From assembly GCF_048569485.1 (NCBI RefSeq), contig NC_134355.1, positions 498,196,133 to 498,260,132 on the forward strand: a stretch of 64,000 bases of DNA, read 5' to 3'. Of the stretch, positions 33,897-44,514 are shown piece after piece. A model generated the notes under the pieces. It saw only the letters and a list, made by a program, of their open reading frames with translations, had not been told where the DNA came from and searched no databases. Position numbers and translations under genes: made by a program. Numbering within the stretch: the first letter of the stretch is position 1; each line of letters begins with the position of its first letter. The DNA is from Anomaloglossus baeobatrachus. Taxonomy: Eukaryota > Chordata > Amphibia > Anura > Aromobatidae.

Positions 33897-35753
33897 TCAG
33901 GCGATGAACCGGCAGGCCGAAAGACTTCTGGAGCGATGCAAGTCGCTCAGCTGCGGCGGTTGAACGGCGGAAGTGAGCACTGCAGACAGTTTACGTGCCC
34001 TGGTCAGAAGGCCATCTAGGCCGGGATAGTGTGTTAAAAATTGCTGGACAACAAGGTTCAACACGTGAGCCATACAAGGCACGTGTGTCACCTTGCCCAG
34101 GCGAAGGGCCGCACCCAGGTTTGCAGCATTGTCGCACACGGCCTTACCAGGCTGCAGGTTGAGTGGAGACAACCATTTATTAAACTCGGACCGCAGAGCT
34201 GACCACAACTCCTCAGCTGTGTGACTCTTATTCCCAAGACATGTCAAGCTAAAGACCGCCTGATGCCGTTGCGCTCTGCTGCCAGCATAGTAATGAGGGG
34301 TGCGTGATTCCTTCTGCGCAGTGAGAACGCTGGTGGCCTGACCAGGCAGGCTTGGGGCGGAGGTGGAGGACCCAGATGAGGTGGAGGATGCAGAAGCAGT
34401 GGCGGAACTTGGACAGACAGAGGATTGACACACAAGTCGTGGGGACGGCAAGACTTGTGCAGCAGACCCTTCACCATCTATCAACATAGTTACCCAGTGC
34501 CCAGTCAGCGACATGTAACGTCCCTGTCCATGCTTATTGGTCCAAGTATCGGTGGTGAAATGCACCCGTTCACACACAGAGTTTCTCAAGGAAGCGGTGA
34601 TGTTGTGTGCGACATGCTGGTGTAGCGCGGGCACACCTTTCTTAGAGAAGTAGTGGCGACTAGGCATCTGGTACTGGGGCACAGCGACAGACATAAGGTC
34701 TCTAAAATCCTGTGTGTCCACTAGGCGGAAAGGCAGCATTTCGGTAGCCAACAGCTTACAGAGGGATAGAGTCAACCTCTTAGCTTTGTCATGGGTCGGA
34801 GGAAGTGGCCTTTTATTTGACCACATCTGAGGGACAGAGATCTGGCTGCTGTGTGTAGACGGTGTTGAGTAGGGTGTCCCTGGAAAAATGCAGGTTTGTG
34901 AGGAAAGTGCAGGCGGAGACATGATGTTGCCTTCATCCAACGTAGGTGCTATCGATGTCTGAGAGAGCTGTACACACTCACTTGTTTCCCCTTCCAAACC
35001 AACTGACGACCTACCAAGCAAACTGCCTGTTGCGGTTACAGTGGTGGAAGTTTTGCGTGGAAAAACAGGTGTGACAGCTGTCCCCACAGTCCTAGAAGAT
35101 GAAGAGCGCGCGGATGCACTGGAAGGGGCGGGCGGTGGATGGTTCGCTCCGCTAGGCCGCATTGCAGCACAGTGAGCTTCCCACCGGGACCTATGATATT
35201 TATTCATGTGACGATTCATGGAAGAAGTTGTCAAACTGCTGAGGTTTTGACCTCTACTAAGAGAATCATGACAAATTTTACATATCACATGATTTGGGCG
35301 ATCTTTTTCTATGTCAAAAAAGGAACAGGCTAGGCAAGGCTTAGAGGCCATGCGACCTGTTGATGCACCCCGAATAATGCTCATAGGCAGAGTGGTGGCT
35401 GAGGATGCAGTTGTAGACGTGCTACCAGTGCTCCGACTCTGTCCAGGAAGGCGCAAGGTAATTTCGTCGTCGGTTGCATCCTCCTCCACCGCCTCTGTTG
35501 ACCTCCTCGAGTGCCTGACTGGGGGATGACAGTAGGTGGGATCTAGAACTTCATCATCAATTGTTGTGTTTGCACTCCCCTCCCCCTCAGACCGAGCCTC
35601 TTCTTGCCCTGACCGAATATTTAAGTTGTCATCCCAATCGGGTATCTGCGTCTCATCTTCATCAGTATGTTCCTCATTGCCTATAACCACAGTTGTTGGA
35701 AAGGCAGCATTTTGGTAGCCAACAGTTTGCATTTTATGAAAGTCAACCGCCAA
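33897..35753 (-). pseudogene. hAT-D transposase copy 1, BED finger and catalytic region (618-residue open frame)
   Basis: Long open frame of an Ac/ZBED-type hAT transposase. An acidic region (residues ~27-100) is followed by a BED zinc finger at ~140-187 with ligands Cys158, Cys161, His182 and His187. Next come a Ser/Thr-rich linker, the first catalytic Asp at 402 (TDTWTNKHGQ), the second Asp at 541 (VCDNAANLG) and C-x2-H at 560-563. The first ~20 residues (MAVDFHKMQTVGYQ...) come from the junction with the 220-bp repeats, so the true N-terminus (MSGKRTEAG in hAT-C) is missing. The frame breaks after ACRFIA; the C-terminal half lies at 32533-33750. Confidence 0.85.
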
Positions 35754-37735
35754 GCCATGTCATGCCCTTCTAAAAGCATGTATAACACAGCGAGGGGACT
35801 CCAACCACAGTCTCCCTCGTTTCCACTCACTGGGCCACACACACCCCACTTGACTGGCATCGGTTGAGCTCCCTTTTGAAAAAGAAAAAGATGCTTTGCA
35901 TGAAGCACTCTCAAAAATACGCGTGCCTTTCCCGTCCCCTGGCTGACCCAGGGGAAGAAAAGTCCTCTGAGAGCCATGACTTGTTCATCTTGGTTCTTTT
36001 AGAGACACAGCGAGGGGACTCCAACCACAGTCTCCCTCATTTCCACTAACTGGGCCACACACACCCCACTTGACTGGCATAGGTTGAGCCCCCTTTTGAA
36101 AAAGAAAAAGATGCTTTGCATGAAGCACTCTCAAAAATACGCGTGCCTTTCCCGTCCCCTGGCTGACCCAGGGGAAGAAAAGTCCTCTGAGAGCCATGAC
36201 TTGTTCATCTTGGTTCTTTTAGAGACACAGCGAGGGGACTCCAACCACAGTCTCCCTCGTTTCCACTAACTGGGCCACACACACCCCACTTGACTGGCAT
36301 CGGTTGAGCCCCCTTTTGAAAAAGAAAAAGATGCTTTGCATGAAGCACTCTCAAAAATACGCGTGCCTTTCCCGTCCCCTGGCTGACCCAGGGGAAGAAA
36401 AGTCCTCTGAGAGCCATGATTTGTTCATTTTGGGTCTTTTAGAAACACAGCGAGGGGACTCCAACCACAGTCTCCTTCGTTGCCACTCACTGGGCCACAC
36501 ACACCCCACTTGACTGGCATCGGTTGAGCTCCCTTTTGAAAAAGAAAAAGATGCTTTGCATGAAGCACTCTCAAAAATACGCGTGCCTTTCCCGTCCCCT
36601 GGCTGACCCAGGGGAAGAAAAGTCCTCTGAGAGCCATGACTTGTTCATCTTGGTTCTTTTAGAGACACAGCGAGGGGACTCCAACCACAGTCTCCCTCGT
36701 TTCCACTAACTGGGCCACACACACCCCACTTGACTGGCATCGGTTGAGCCCCCTTTTGAAAAAGAAAAAGATGCTTTGCATGAAGCACTCTCAAAAATAC
36801 GCGTGCCTTTCCCGTCCCCTGGCTGACCCAGGGGAAGAAAAGTCCTCTGAGAGCCATGACTTGTTCATCTTGGTTCTTTTAGAGACACAGCGAGGGGACT
36901 CCAACCACAGTCTCCCTCGTTTCCACTCACTGGGCCACACACACCCCACTTGACTGGCATCGGTTGAGCTCCCTTTTGAAAAAGAAAAAGATGCTTTGCA
37001 TGAAGCACTCTCAAAAATACGCGTGCCTTTCCCGTCCCCTGGCTGACCCAGGGGAAGAAAAGTCCTCTGAGAGCCATGACTTGTTCATCTTGGTTCTTTT
37101 AGAGACACAGCGAGGGGACTCCAACCACAGTCTCCCTCGTTTCCACTCACTGGGCCACACACACCCCACTTGACTGGCATCGGTTGAGCTCCCTTTTGAA
37201 AAAGAAAAAGATGCTTTGCATGAAGCACTCTCAAAAATACGCGTGCCTTTCCCGTCCCCTGGCTGACCCAGGGGAAGAAAAGTCCTCTGAGAGCCATGAC
37301 TTGTTCATCTTGGTTCTTTTAGAGACACAGCGAGGGGACTCCAACCACAGTCTCCCTCGTTTCCACTCACTGGGCCACACACACCCCACTTGACTGGCAT
37401 CGGTTGAGCTCCCTTTTGAAAAAGAAAAAGATGCTTTGCATGAAGCACTCTCAAAAATACGCGTGCCTTTCCCGTCCCCTGGCTGACCCAGGGGAAGAAA
37501 AGTCCTCTGAGAGCCATGACTTGTTCATCTTGGTTCTTTTAGAGACACAGCGAGGGGACTCCAACCACAGTCTCCCTGGTTGCCACTCACTGGGCCACAC
37601 ACACCCCACTTGACTGGCATCGGTTGAGCTCCCTTTTGAAAAAGAAAAAGATGCTTTGCATGAAGCACTCTCAAAAATACGCGTGCCTTTCCCGTCCCCT
37701 GGCTGACCCAGGGGAAGAAAAGTCCTCTGAGAGCC
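35754..37735 (-). repeat. 220-bp tandem repeats, 9 units (hAT-D)
   Basis: Nine units at an exact 220-bp spacing (unit marks at 35864, 36084, 36304, 36524, 36744, 36964, 37184, 37404 and 37624). They are almost identical, differing at a few sites such as CTCACTGGG/CTAACTGGG, which points to recent amplification or homogenisation. Same unit as in hAT-A (4 copies). Each unit is open on both strands for 60-70 codons, but 220 is not a multiple of three and no continuous protein results. Confidence 0.95.
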
Positions 37736-37965
37736 ATGTCCACATTGTCAGTGGACAGACACGTGTGCTTATCTGCCAGCAGACCCACAGCAGCACTGAA
37801 GACAGGTTCCGAGAGAACGCTGGCTGCAGGACACGACAAGATCCCCAAGACGTACGTGGCGAGCTCAGGCAATTTATCAAGATTGGAAGCCAAGAATGAG
37901 CAGGGCTCAAGTTGCACATTAATGGAATCGATGTTTCCTTGCATATACTCATATATCTGTGTGTC
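37736..37965 (-). pseudogene. hAT transposase C-terminal fragment (hAT-D)
   Basis: Minus-strand hATC fragment reading SINVQLEPCSFLASNLDKLP, then LSCPAASVLSEPVFSAA and LSTDNVD. It runs into the 220-bp repeats and abuts the plus-oriented 3' end near 37965. Same inverted arrangement as hAT-A at 1474-1660. Confidence 0.75.
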
Positions 37966-38125
37966 CTCCTCTTTTTCCTTGTCCAGCTCTTTTGTTTTCG
38001 CATGAGTATATGTCCTTGTCACTTTCCCATGTGTTGTGAGTTGTTTGTGACCTTTTGGACACCTTTGAGGGTGTTTTCTAGGTGTTTTTCTGTGTTTGTG
38101 ATTGCCTGCCATTGTTTCCTATGCA

Positions 38126-38169
38126 GTTCGAGTTCGGTTCGTCGAACGTTCGACGAACCGAACTCGAAC
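38126..38169. promoter_or_regulatory. 44-bp perfect palindrome in hAT-D subterminal region
   Basis: Same sequence as 1866-1909. It is followed to the terminus by further GTTCG/CGAAC motifs. A candidate transposase-binding cluster. Confidence 0.65.
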
Positions 38170-38236
38170 GGGAGGTCCGTTCGGCGAACCAACCTCGAGC
38201 CGAACCGCGACCGGTTCGCTCATCTCTACTAGACAC

Positions 38237-39415
38237 CTCGTCACCACCGGAGAACTAACTAACCTCAAAAATGAAATGAGGACTTCTGACTTGCCTCAGA
38301 ATAGCCCAAAAGAAAAGAGACACGCCCTTAACATATAACGACGGTGATATAAGAAAAAACAACACACAGATGGAACATATCGGGTTAAGCATAGTGAGGC
38401 CCTGCTAGCTAGATACCAAAGGATAGGATAGATTTGCTGGTTTTAGCCAGTAAAAACCCTAAAAAAATACCAACACCTGATAATCAAAAATTCCTATAAA
38501 AGATCACACGATCTTTCCTCCCACTATATCAGGAACTCTTGTGCAAATACATGAGATACGAAAAATACAAACTCTAGATCAGAAAAGGGAGCAAAACTCC
38601 CTTTCTTCCTGGGAATAAATCGTCCTCCAAACAAAGTGCAGGGAAAGCTCTTATTCACATGCAAGAAACAAAAAGGTGCATGAGAACTAATTAAATCTCA
38701 GAAGGAAAAAACAAAAATGCTTATCAGGCAAGCTGCTGCAGACTAGGATGATATGGAAATAAAACAGATGCAAAGGGACGAAAAAAAGGCTGCAAAAATT
38801 ATTCCTGGAGAATCCAAAAAGGAGCAGAAAAAATGCAAAAACATAACCTACAGGGAAAGGCAAAAGCCTCAAAGCTGGATGACAAAATTCAGGACATTTT
38901 CTCATGGAGCAGAAACAATTATCACCAGCAAAGGCTAGACAGAAACTGCCTTCCTTTATTCCCCCAGGCTGGATTCCATAGGCTTTCTGGAACAGCAATC
39001 ATCCCCTGCACCTGTCTGAGCGAAAAATGCTGAATCAGACTCAGTACCAGCACTAGCCACAAGAGTTTGCCCAGAAATACTCTTGGGAAAAGCACCATCT
39101 CTAATGATATTCACAACAGGGCACCTAATATGCAGTATGATTCCACAGCCAATCTTCAGGTCTTCAACCAAATGGCTTCTGAAGTAGTGCATGCACAGAT
39201 TGAGATTTTGGCCTGATGAAGACTTCATTGAGTGAAGATCTTGAGCTACACATGTGCTGCCTCTGGCGCCATATTATTGAAGACATGAAGACTGGCCCTG
39301 GAATCACACTGCGCCAATGCTGCTCAACCCAAAGATCATGGTGGCACAAAATTTACAACATTATGTGAGTAGCTTGACGACAATTAAATTAAACAAAAAT
39401 CAAAATAACATATTA
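38237..39415. other. Unclassified frog repeat-like sequence
   Basis: No reading frame with a recognisable match. A-rich, with CCTATAAAAGATCACACG near 38490 and a stretch (CTCATGGAGCAGAAACAATT, ATCACCAGCAAAGGC) that I associate with amphibian LTR-type repeats, without being able to fix ends. Confidence 0.25.
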
Positions 39416-39419
39416 TATA

Positions 39420-39705
39420 TCCTTAACCCCTTTATCCCCCAGCCTTTTTTCAACTTCCTGACCAGGCCATTTTTTCAATTCTGACCAGTATCCCTTTCAC
39501 AGGTTATAACTCTGGAATCAACAAATCCTGGTGATTGAGATATTTTTTTCACAACAAATTGTACTTCATGATAGTGGTACATTTAAGATGATATTTTTTG
39601 CATTTATTTTTAGAAATATCGGAAATTTAGGGAAAAATTAGCAATTTTCAAACTTTGAATTTGTATGTCCTTTAACCAGAAGGCTATGTCACACAAAATA
39701 GTTAA
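39420..39705 (+). repeat. Common anuran repeat, left part (TTAACCCCTTTATCCCC type)
   Basis: Matches the opening of a very abundant frog repeat as I know it: CCTTAACCCCTTTATCCCCC, TTATAACTCTGGAATC, GTACTTCATGATAGTGGTA and ATGTCACACAAAATA. The right part resumes at 43108 after a Gypsy fossil. No coding capacity; class uncertain (non-autonomous DNA element suspected). Confidence 0.65.
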
Positions 39706-40038
39706 TTACTAAGGACACGCCCACCTGTATTCTTGTACCACCCGGTAAACCCCATGCTTTTGGTGTGAAAGGGTGAAGTCGGTGCCCACATGCAATTTCT
39801 GACATCAGTCCCTTGGACTGTCCCTTGGAGCCGTTGTCTTCCGCCTGGTCAGACGGGATCAAGGGTTCCACTGTTATGATGGAATTATTACTGACAGTGT
39901 ACAGCTTAGCTACAGTGGCATACCAGGGTAATTTGGCTTCCTCCTCCCCATAATTCAGGATGCAGATGGGTACTCTTCCCTTGCGGACGTGTACTACCCC
40001 CCTGGCTAGGCTATCAGGATCCCAGGCCTACTGTCTGA

Positions 40039-40614
40039 TTACACAGGTTCTACCAGGGTCTGGTAATCTTGACCCTTGAGGCCTATTGCTGCCTGACACC
40101 ATATCAACATCTCTCTTCTTGGGGGTATTACAATGGGGAAGGGGTCACTTACCCTCACACTGCCAACTTCACCTTCGGCCAGCTCTACCTGCTGCTTCCT
40201 CATCAGTGCTCTGATCTCTCTATGTAGGACACGCAGCTGCCCGGAGCTGGCAGTTTCAGCCACCTGTTGCAACAAAATTATCACCTCAGCAAGACAATTT
40301 GCTATAACATTTGTACCAATTGTTAACATTGGGTTAGATTCTTTGCGATCAACGTCCACAATTATCATTCCCTGGGATGACAATTCTACCCAACCCACTT
40401 TAATGGTTACCTCTTTGTACCAAATTTGAGTCAAGGGCTGACCATTACTGGCTACAATCGTTAAGTCATCATCTGGGCTACAGGTAATGTCTGAATCGGC
40501 CCAATATATTTTGTACAGTATATAAGCTATGGTCGTTACCTGGAACCCCGTATCCAGGAGGGCAGTAATAGCGATCCCATCCAGCACAAAAGGAAGGACC
40601 GGTCGTCCTCCCAC
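40039..40614 (-). pseudogene. Gypsy protease region (fossil)
   Basis: A retropepsin-like segment with the active-site triplet in ITALLDTGFQVTTI, preceded by PVLPFVLDGI. It lies downstream of the zinc knuckle, as expected in Gypsy elements. Fossil. Confidence 0.7.
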
Positions 40615-40781
40615 ATGCCTGTTATGCCAGGACGATGAGCCGGCTTTCCTTACACCTGGGGGTTTGCTCCTGACCCCAGGTTCTGCCCGTTTAAAGGACA
40701 GCGCCTTGCAAAGTGCCCTGCCTGGTTACAGCGGTGGCATATCGGTTGTCCAGTTGAATTGTAACGGTCTGTGTCTTTTCC

Positions 40782-41638
40782 TCAAGTTGGTGGGACCTTC
40801 CTTTGCTGTATCCATGGGACGTCATCTGGACTGGATGCCAACTCGATGCTTGCAGGCAAAGGGGTCACTTGTAGAGACTGCACTGTTTCTGTGAGGGCAG
40901 CCACACTCTTGGTCAGTTCTTGGACCTGATGTCTGAGGTCTGCAGAGGGGTCATTATCTAGGGTCTGTGCCTCTGACCCTGCAGTTGCTCGGGTTGCAGT
41001 CACCACCTCCGGTTATGTGATGGCAAGATGCTGGAGGGGTACTGTGTCATTTGGTGTAGATTCTCTCAGCACCCGAATGGCCTGGTCCTTAAACGTTGCA
41101 AAGTCAAGGGCAGGGTTCTGCAGGACCATAATACTCAGCTGTTTCCTGTGAGCGTCTGACAGGAGCCCTTCTATAAACTGCTCGGTCAGTAGTTTGACTT
41201 CATCATGCACACTCCCTGGGTCCACCTGTTTAACTACTTTCAGTGCCTCTTGCAAGTTTAAGGCATAGTCCCATATACTGTCCTGTGCGCTTTGTTTGCA
41301 CCCAAAGAATTTCATTTTAATTTCTGCCGCAGTGCGGGTGTCAAAAGTGTCCTTTAACTTGGCCAGTATATGTGTTACTGTCCCTTTATCAGTGTCAGGC
41401 CAGGACTTTACTTCTCGCTGGGCTGCGCCAGTTAACTGTCCTATTATTATGCCCACTCTCTCATGGGGTATACTTCAAATAGCCTTTGCAGCCTCTCTCT
41501 AAAGTCGCTCAGAGTATGCAACTCCCCTGAGTATTGTGATAACCAGGCCGCTCCCGGGAGGTATGGCATTGTGAGCGGCATTACGGGCACTGCAGCTGGA
41601 GCTGTAGCGGCAGCCTCATCTCCACCTGGGCTGGACAT
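40782..41638 (-). pseudogene. Gypsy gag region (fossil)
   Basis: Capsid-like segments: MSSPGGDEAAATAPAAVPV near the start; GAAQREVKSWPDTDKGTVTH; KFFGCKQSAQDSIWDYALNL; FIEGLLSDAHRKQLSIMVLQ. These are typical of Gypsy gag in frogs. A CCHC zinc knuckle (ICHRCNQAGHFARRCP) follows at about 40690-40745. Fossil with a few breaks. Confidence 0.7.
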
Positions 41639-41887
41639 CTTCTTCCCCCCTTAGTGGATCTTACTAGGCTCCGCGTTTCTCTTCCGGGTCTCTCTTCCGG
41701 GTAGCGCAGGGTTAACTAACGCTCAGATGGCGGGCTTTCTTCACACTCTTCTTTTGGCACGCCCCCTTTCTTCCTGCGCCCAGCAGTTTTAATGGCGGCA
41801 TTAGTTTCCAACAACAGTAAAACACAGTCTATTAAATACAGTTATGAGGCACACAGTACCCAGATGATCCTGTTCGTGAGGCCAAAG

Positions 41888-43107
41888 TGACACGCCAGCC
41901 ACAGGGCTAGGGGGCACTTGGAACCGGGCCGGACTAGTCCAGGGATGTCAGCGGTGGTGGGGGTCTGGCTCCATGACCCTGGCCGTGTCTTTTAATAATA
42001 AAGGGGAGATGATGATGGGAGTTGTAGTTAATGTTTAGTAAAATTCGTGACACCTCCTGTGGTATTTTGCAGCTATGAGGCCGCAGCTGTGCTTCAGGTT
42101 CCCCGGGGCAGTTGGTGATGGCGCAGCTGAGGTAATCTCGTGCCCCTTACAGGTGGAGCGGTACCCCGGGGCACAGTATCAAAGTCTATTTTGGGAGCCT
42201 GGTGGACTTCAGGGTGCAGGGTCGGGATACGGATAATAACAGACCAACACAGTAGTTTCTTTACCTCCTTCCTTTTACTCTGCAACAACCGGTGAAGTCC
42301 TGGGAGACCAGTACAGATGGCGGTAGCGATCTGGTTGACCTGGAAACAGTTGGGGGGTATCTCCCTGGCCAGGTGAGTATTGAGGCCTTCTCCCTATGCT
42401 TTCTACTCTTCTACAGGACCCCGCTGAGTTACTTCGACGGAGGCCCTCTCTGCTGGGACTTCTGGTACTTCTCGTTCCCGTATGGTAGGCTGCGCGGGCC
42501 TTCACTGATGCCACTTTGCTGGAGACAACACTGGGCCCCTGATGTGCGGCTCTACCTTTGGGTTGTTTTGGGGCCAGGAGACCTGCAGTCCTCCTGCCCT
42601 TCAGATTCGGTTACCGTGACTCAAGCACCCTGGCAACCACGGACTCCGATGTCTGATTTTTAGCGTTTTCTTTTGAGGCAAGCCGCTTCAGCTTCGCTCT
42701 CCTTAGAATCTTCCTTCTGTGCCTCTCTGCAGACCTTGCTTTTCTGGGCTGAGCTATCTTAGCCCCAGACCCCAGCTCGCATGTCCTCACTACTCCAGTT
42801 CCTCACTCAAGCTCCTCTCTCCTCAGCCGTCTGCTTTCCACTCCTGACTAGACTGGACTCCTGTCAACTGTCACTTTTCTCTCTGACTGGAAAACTCACT
42901 CAGACCAGACCTGGCTGGTTCCAACTGGTTCTCCTCACTACCTCACTACTCCTCCCCCAGGTCTGAGCTCCCCCTACTGACCTGAGTAGGAACTGCATTG
43001 TTTGTAGGTAATTACTGGCCAAGGGACTCCCCCCTCTTGCTTCCAGGCTTAGTATTGACCTTTGTGGAACAACACTACTGTGGCAACCAGACTTCTGGGG
43101 CACCACA
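41888..43107 (-). repeat. LTR of the Gypsy fossil at 39706-43107
   Basis: Clearly alignable by eye with 62080-63191 (shared CGGGCCGGACTAGTCC, TTCGTGACRCCWCCTGTGGT, AGCGGKTACCCCGGGGC, CTCCTCCCCCAGGTC and GTGGCAACCAGACT). Begins TGTGGTGCCCC on the minus strand. Confidence 0.75.
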
Positions 43108-43850
43108 TTAACATTTCACACATGACTAATTTACATCAACACAATTTTTGACACTTTTTTTCTAAAGACTGCACTCTTCAAACTGCTCAAAACCTCATTC
43201 AAAAAGTTTAGTAACCATTCAGGTGCTTCACAAGAATGCATGCAAAAGTGTCAGAAGAGAAAAAGCACCATAGAATTAGTTGTGCTATTTCTCCTGAGTA
43301 CACTGATATCCAATATGGGTTGGAAAACTACTGTTTGGGCACCTGGCATGGCTTGAAGGAGATGGAGCACCATTTCTCTTTTTGAATTCTAAAATAGCTG
43401 CAATTATCAGCAGACGCCATGTTGTGTTTGGAGAGCCCCTAATGTGCTTAAACAATGGAGCTTCCCCCACAAGTGACCACGTTTTGGAAACTAGACTCCT
43501 CATGAAAAGTTTGTAGAGTTTTGTTGAGCACCCTGAACCCATAGGTGCTCCATATAATTTTATAAGGTTACGCTTGAAAATAAAAAAAAAGCAAACAATT
43601 TTTGGCACAAAATTTTTATTTCAACCAGATAGCTTTTTTCACAAGGGTAATAAGAAAAAAACTTTATTGTGCAATTTCTATTGAGTACACTGATACCTCA
43701 TATGTGGTGGAAATCAATTGTTTGGGCACACAGTAGGATTTGAAAGGGAAGGAACGCCATTTGACTTTTTAAATGCTATATGAGCTTCAATCTTAAGCAG
43801 ACGCCATGTCACATTTGTATGAGATTATGAGGTCACAATTATCCCTTAAT
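43108..43850 (+). repeat. Common anuran repeat, right part
   Basis: Continuation of 39420-39705 after the Gypsy fossil: AACATTTCACACATGACTAA, CTCAAAACCTCATTC, CCTGAGTACACTGATATCC and ACGCCATGTTGTGTTTGGAG. The CTGAGTACACTGATA...ACGCCATGT module occurs twice (43295 and 43684), an internal ~390-bp repetition typical of this repeat. Confidence 0.65.
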
Positions 43851-44099
43851 CTATGTTGAGCACTTACATCAGGGTTTCCATCTACATCTCTGAAATACAT
43901 GATTCAGATTAAACCCCCAAAGGATCCATTAACTAATGAGGCAACAGAGTTACTCTGTTCTCTGTTTGGTCTCTGCTCCTTGGTGTCCGCTTTATCAATT
44001 GTGAACAAAAGTGTTGATGACCACACTTTTGTTCATGTCTTAAAAGAGGTGTAAAAAGATGGACACCGCTGGACCAATGCTCATACATGAGGTCAAAGT
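43851..44099. other. Spacer, nothing recognised
   Basis: No reading frame or repeat family recognised. A short hairpin AACAAAAGTGTTGATGACCA/CACACTTTTGTT lies near 44000. Confidence 0.3.
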
Positions 44100-44114
44100 G
44101 ACTCCATCTGACTA

Positions 44115-44437
44115 TTCATACAAAAAGGAGGAATCAGGGCACTGCCCCACACCAAAAGATTTTAGAACATCCTATATTAGACCGAAAAAAATGCACATGC
44201 TCTGCGGTGCCGTTGATGTATTAGAGCAAATGAACATCAGAGCAGTTGAGAGAAAAAAACATCAGGCACTCACCAGCTATTGCTTGTGCAGGTTTCTTAT
44301 TTTATTCGTGCAGGTTACAAGTGCTCCAGCTGAAGCACCAGACAGGTGCGAAACGGCCGCCGTCGTCGTTGGACGTGCATAGCGTCTGCTCCCTCCCCTC
44401 CACCCCATGCACTTGTAACCTGCACGAATAAAATAAG
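44115..44437 (+). mobile_element. Small Penelope-like insert with 15-bp TSD and inverted arms
   Basis: Flanked by GACTCCATCTGACTA at 44100-44114 and 44438-44452. Inside, two 29-nt perfect inverted arms (44296-44324 and 44409-44437, GCACTTGTAACCTGCACGAA...) enclose a hammerhead-like core. The right end carries AATAAAATAAG, a polyadenylation-like terminus. Variable-length target duplication plus a hammerhead fits a 5'-truncated, partly inverted Penelope-like retroinsertion. No coding frame. Confidence 0.6.
44330..44354 (+). ncRNA. Degenerate hammerhead-like core
   Basis: CTGA, then a GCACC/GGTGC stem and GAAAC. The usual CTGATGA is shortened by three bases here, so cleavage activity is unlikely. 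Confidence 0.4.
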
Positions 44438-44514
44438 GACTCCATCTGACTAATTACTCATGACTCACTAAATTTTTCATTGGGAATTTTGTCTGAATCA
44501 TGATTATCAGAGAT

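Larger units (their letters stand above)
19817..38228 (+). mobile_element. hAT-D: 18.4-kb giant hAT element with perfect 8-bp TSD
   Basis: Left end TAGAGTTGAGCGCGGTTCG at 19817; right end GGTTCGCTCATCTCTA at 38228. Both are flanked by CTAGACAC (19809-19816 and 38229-38236), a perfect 8-bp duplication as made by hAT transposases. Contents in order: leader with promoter (to 20.6 kb), 7.65-kb satellite, unclassified insert (28.5-29.7 kb), scrambled and minus-strand transposase copies (29.9-35.75 kb), nine 220-bp repeats, an inverted C-terminal fragment, and the plus-oriented 3' end with a 44-bp palindrome. Ordinary hAT elements are 2-5 kb, so this is far larger. It is non-autonomous now. Confidence 0.85.
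39706..43107 (-). mobile_element. Gypsy (Ty3-like) fossil: one LTR, leader, gag and protease region
   Basis: Minus-strand fossil inserted in the anuran repeat (39420-43850). One LTR (41888-43107, ~1220 bp, TG...CA when read on the minus strand), leader (about 41640-41887), gag with zinc knuckle (about 40620-41640), and protease and following region (about 39710-40614). The later pol part and the second LTR are absent. TTAA flanks both sides, which fits a short target duplication but could be chance. Broken in several places. The LTR is the same family as the solo LTR at 62080-63191. Confidence 0.75.

Noticed and set aside
35754-37735. A family of 60-70-residue proteins on both strands of the 220-bp repeats
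   Set aside because: They are copies of one non-coding repeat unit derived from the hAT 3' region; the unit length is not a multiple of three and no start context or conservation beyond DNA identity is seen.
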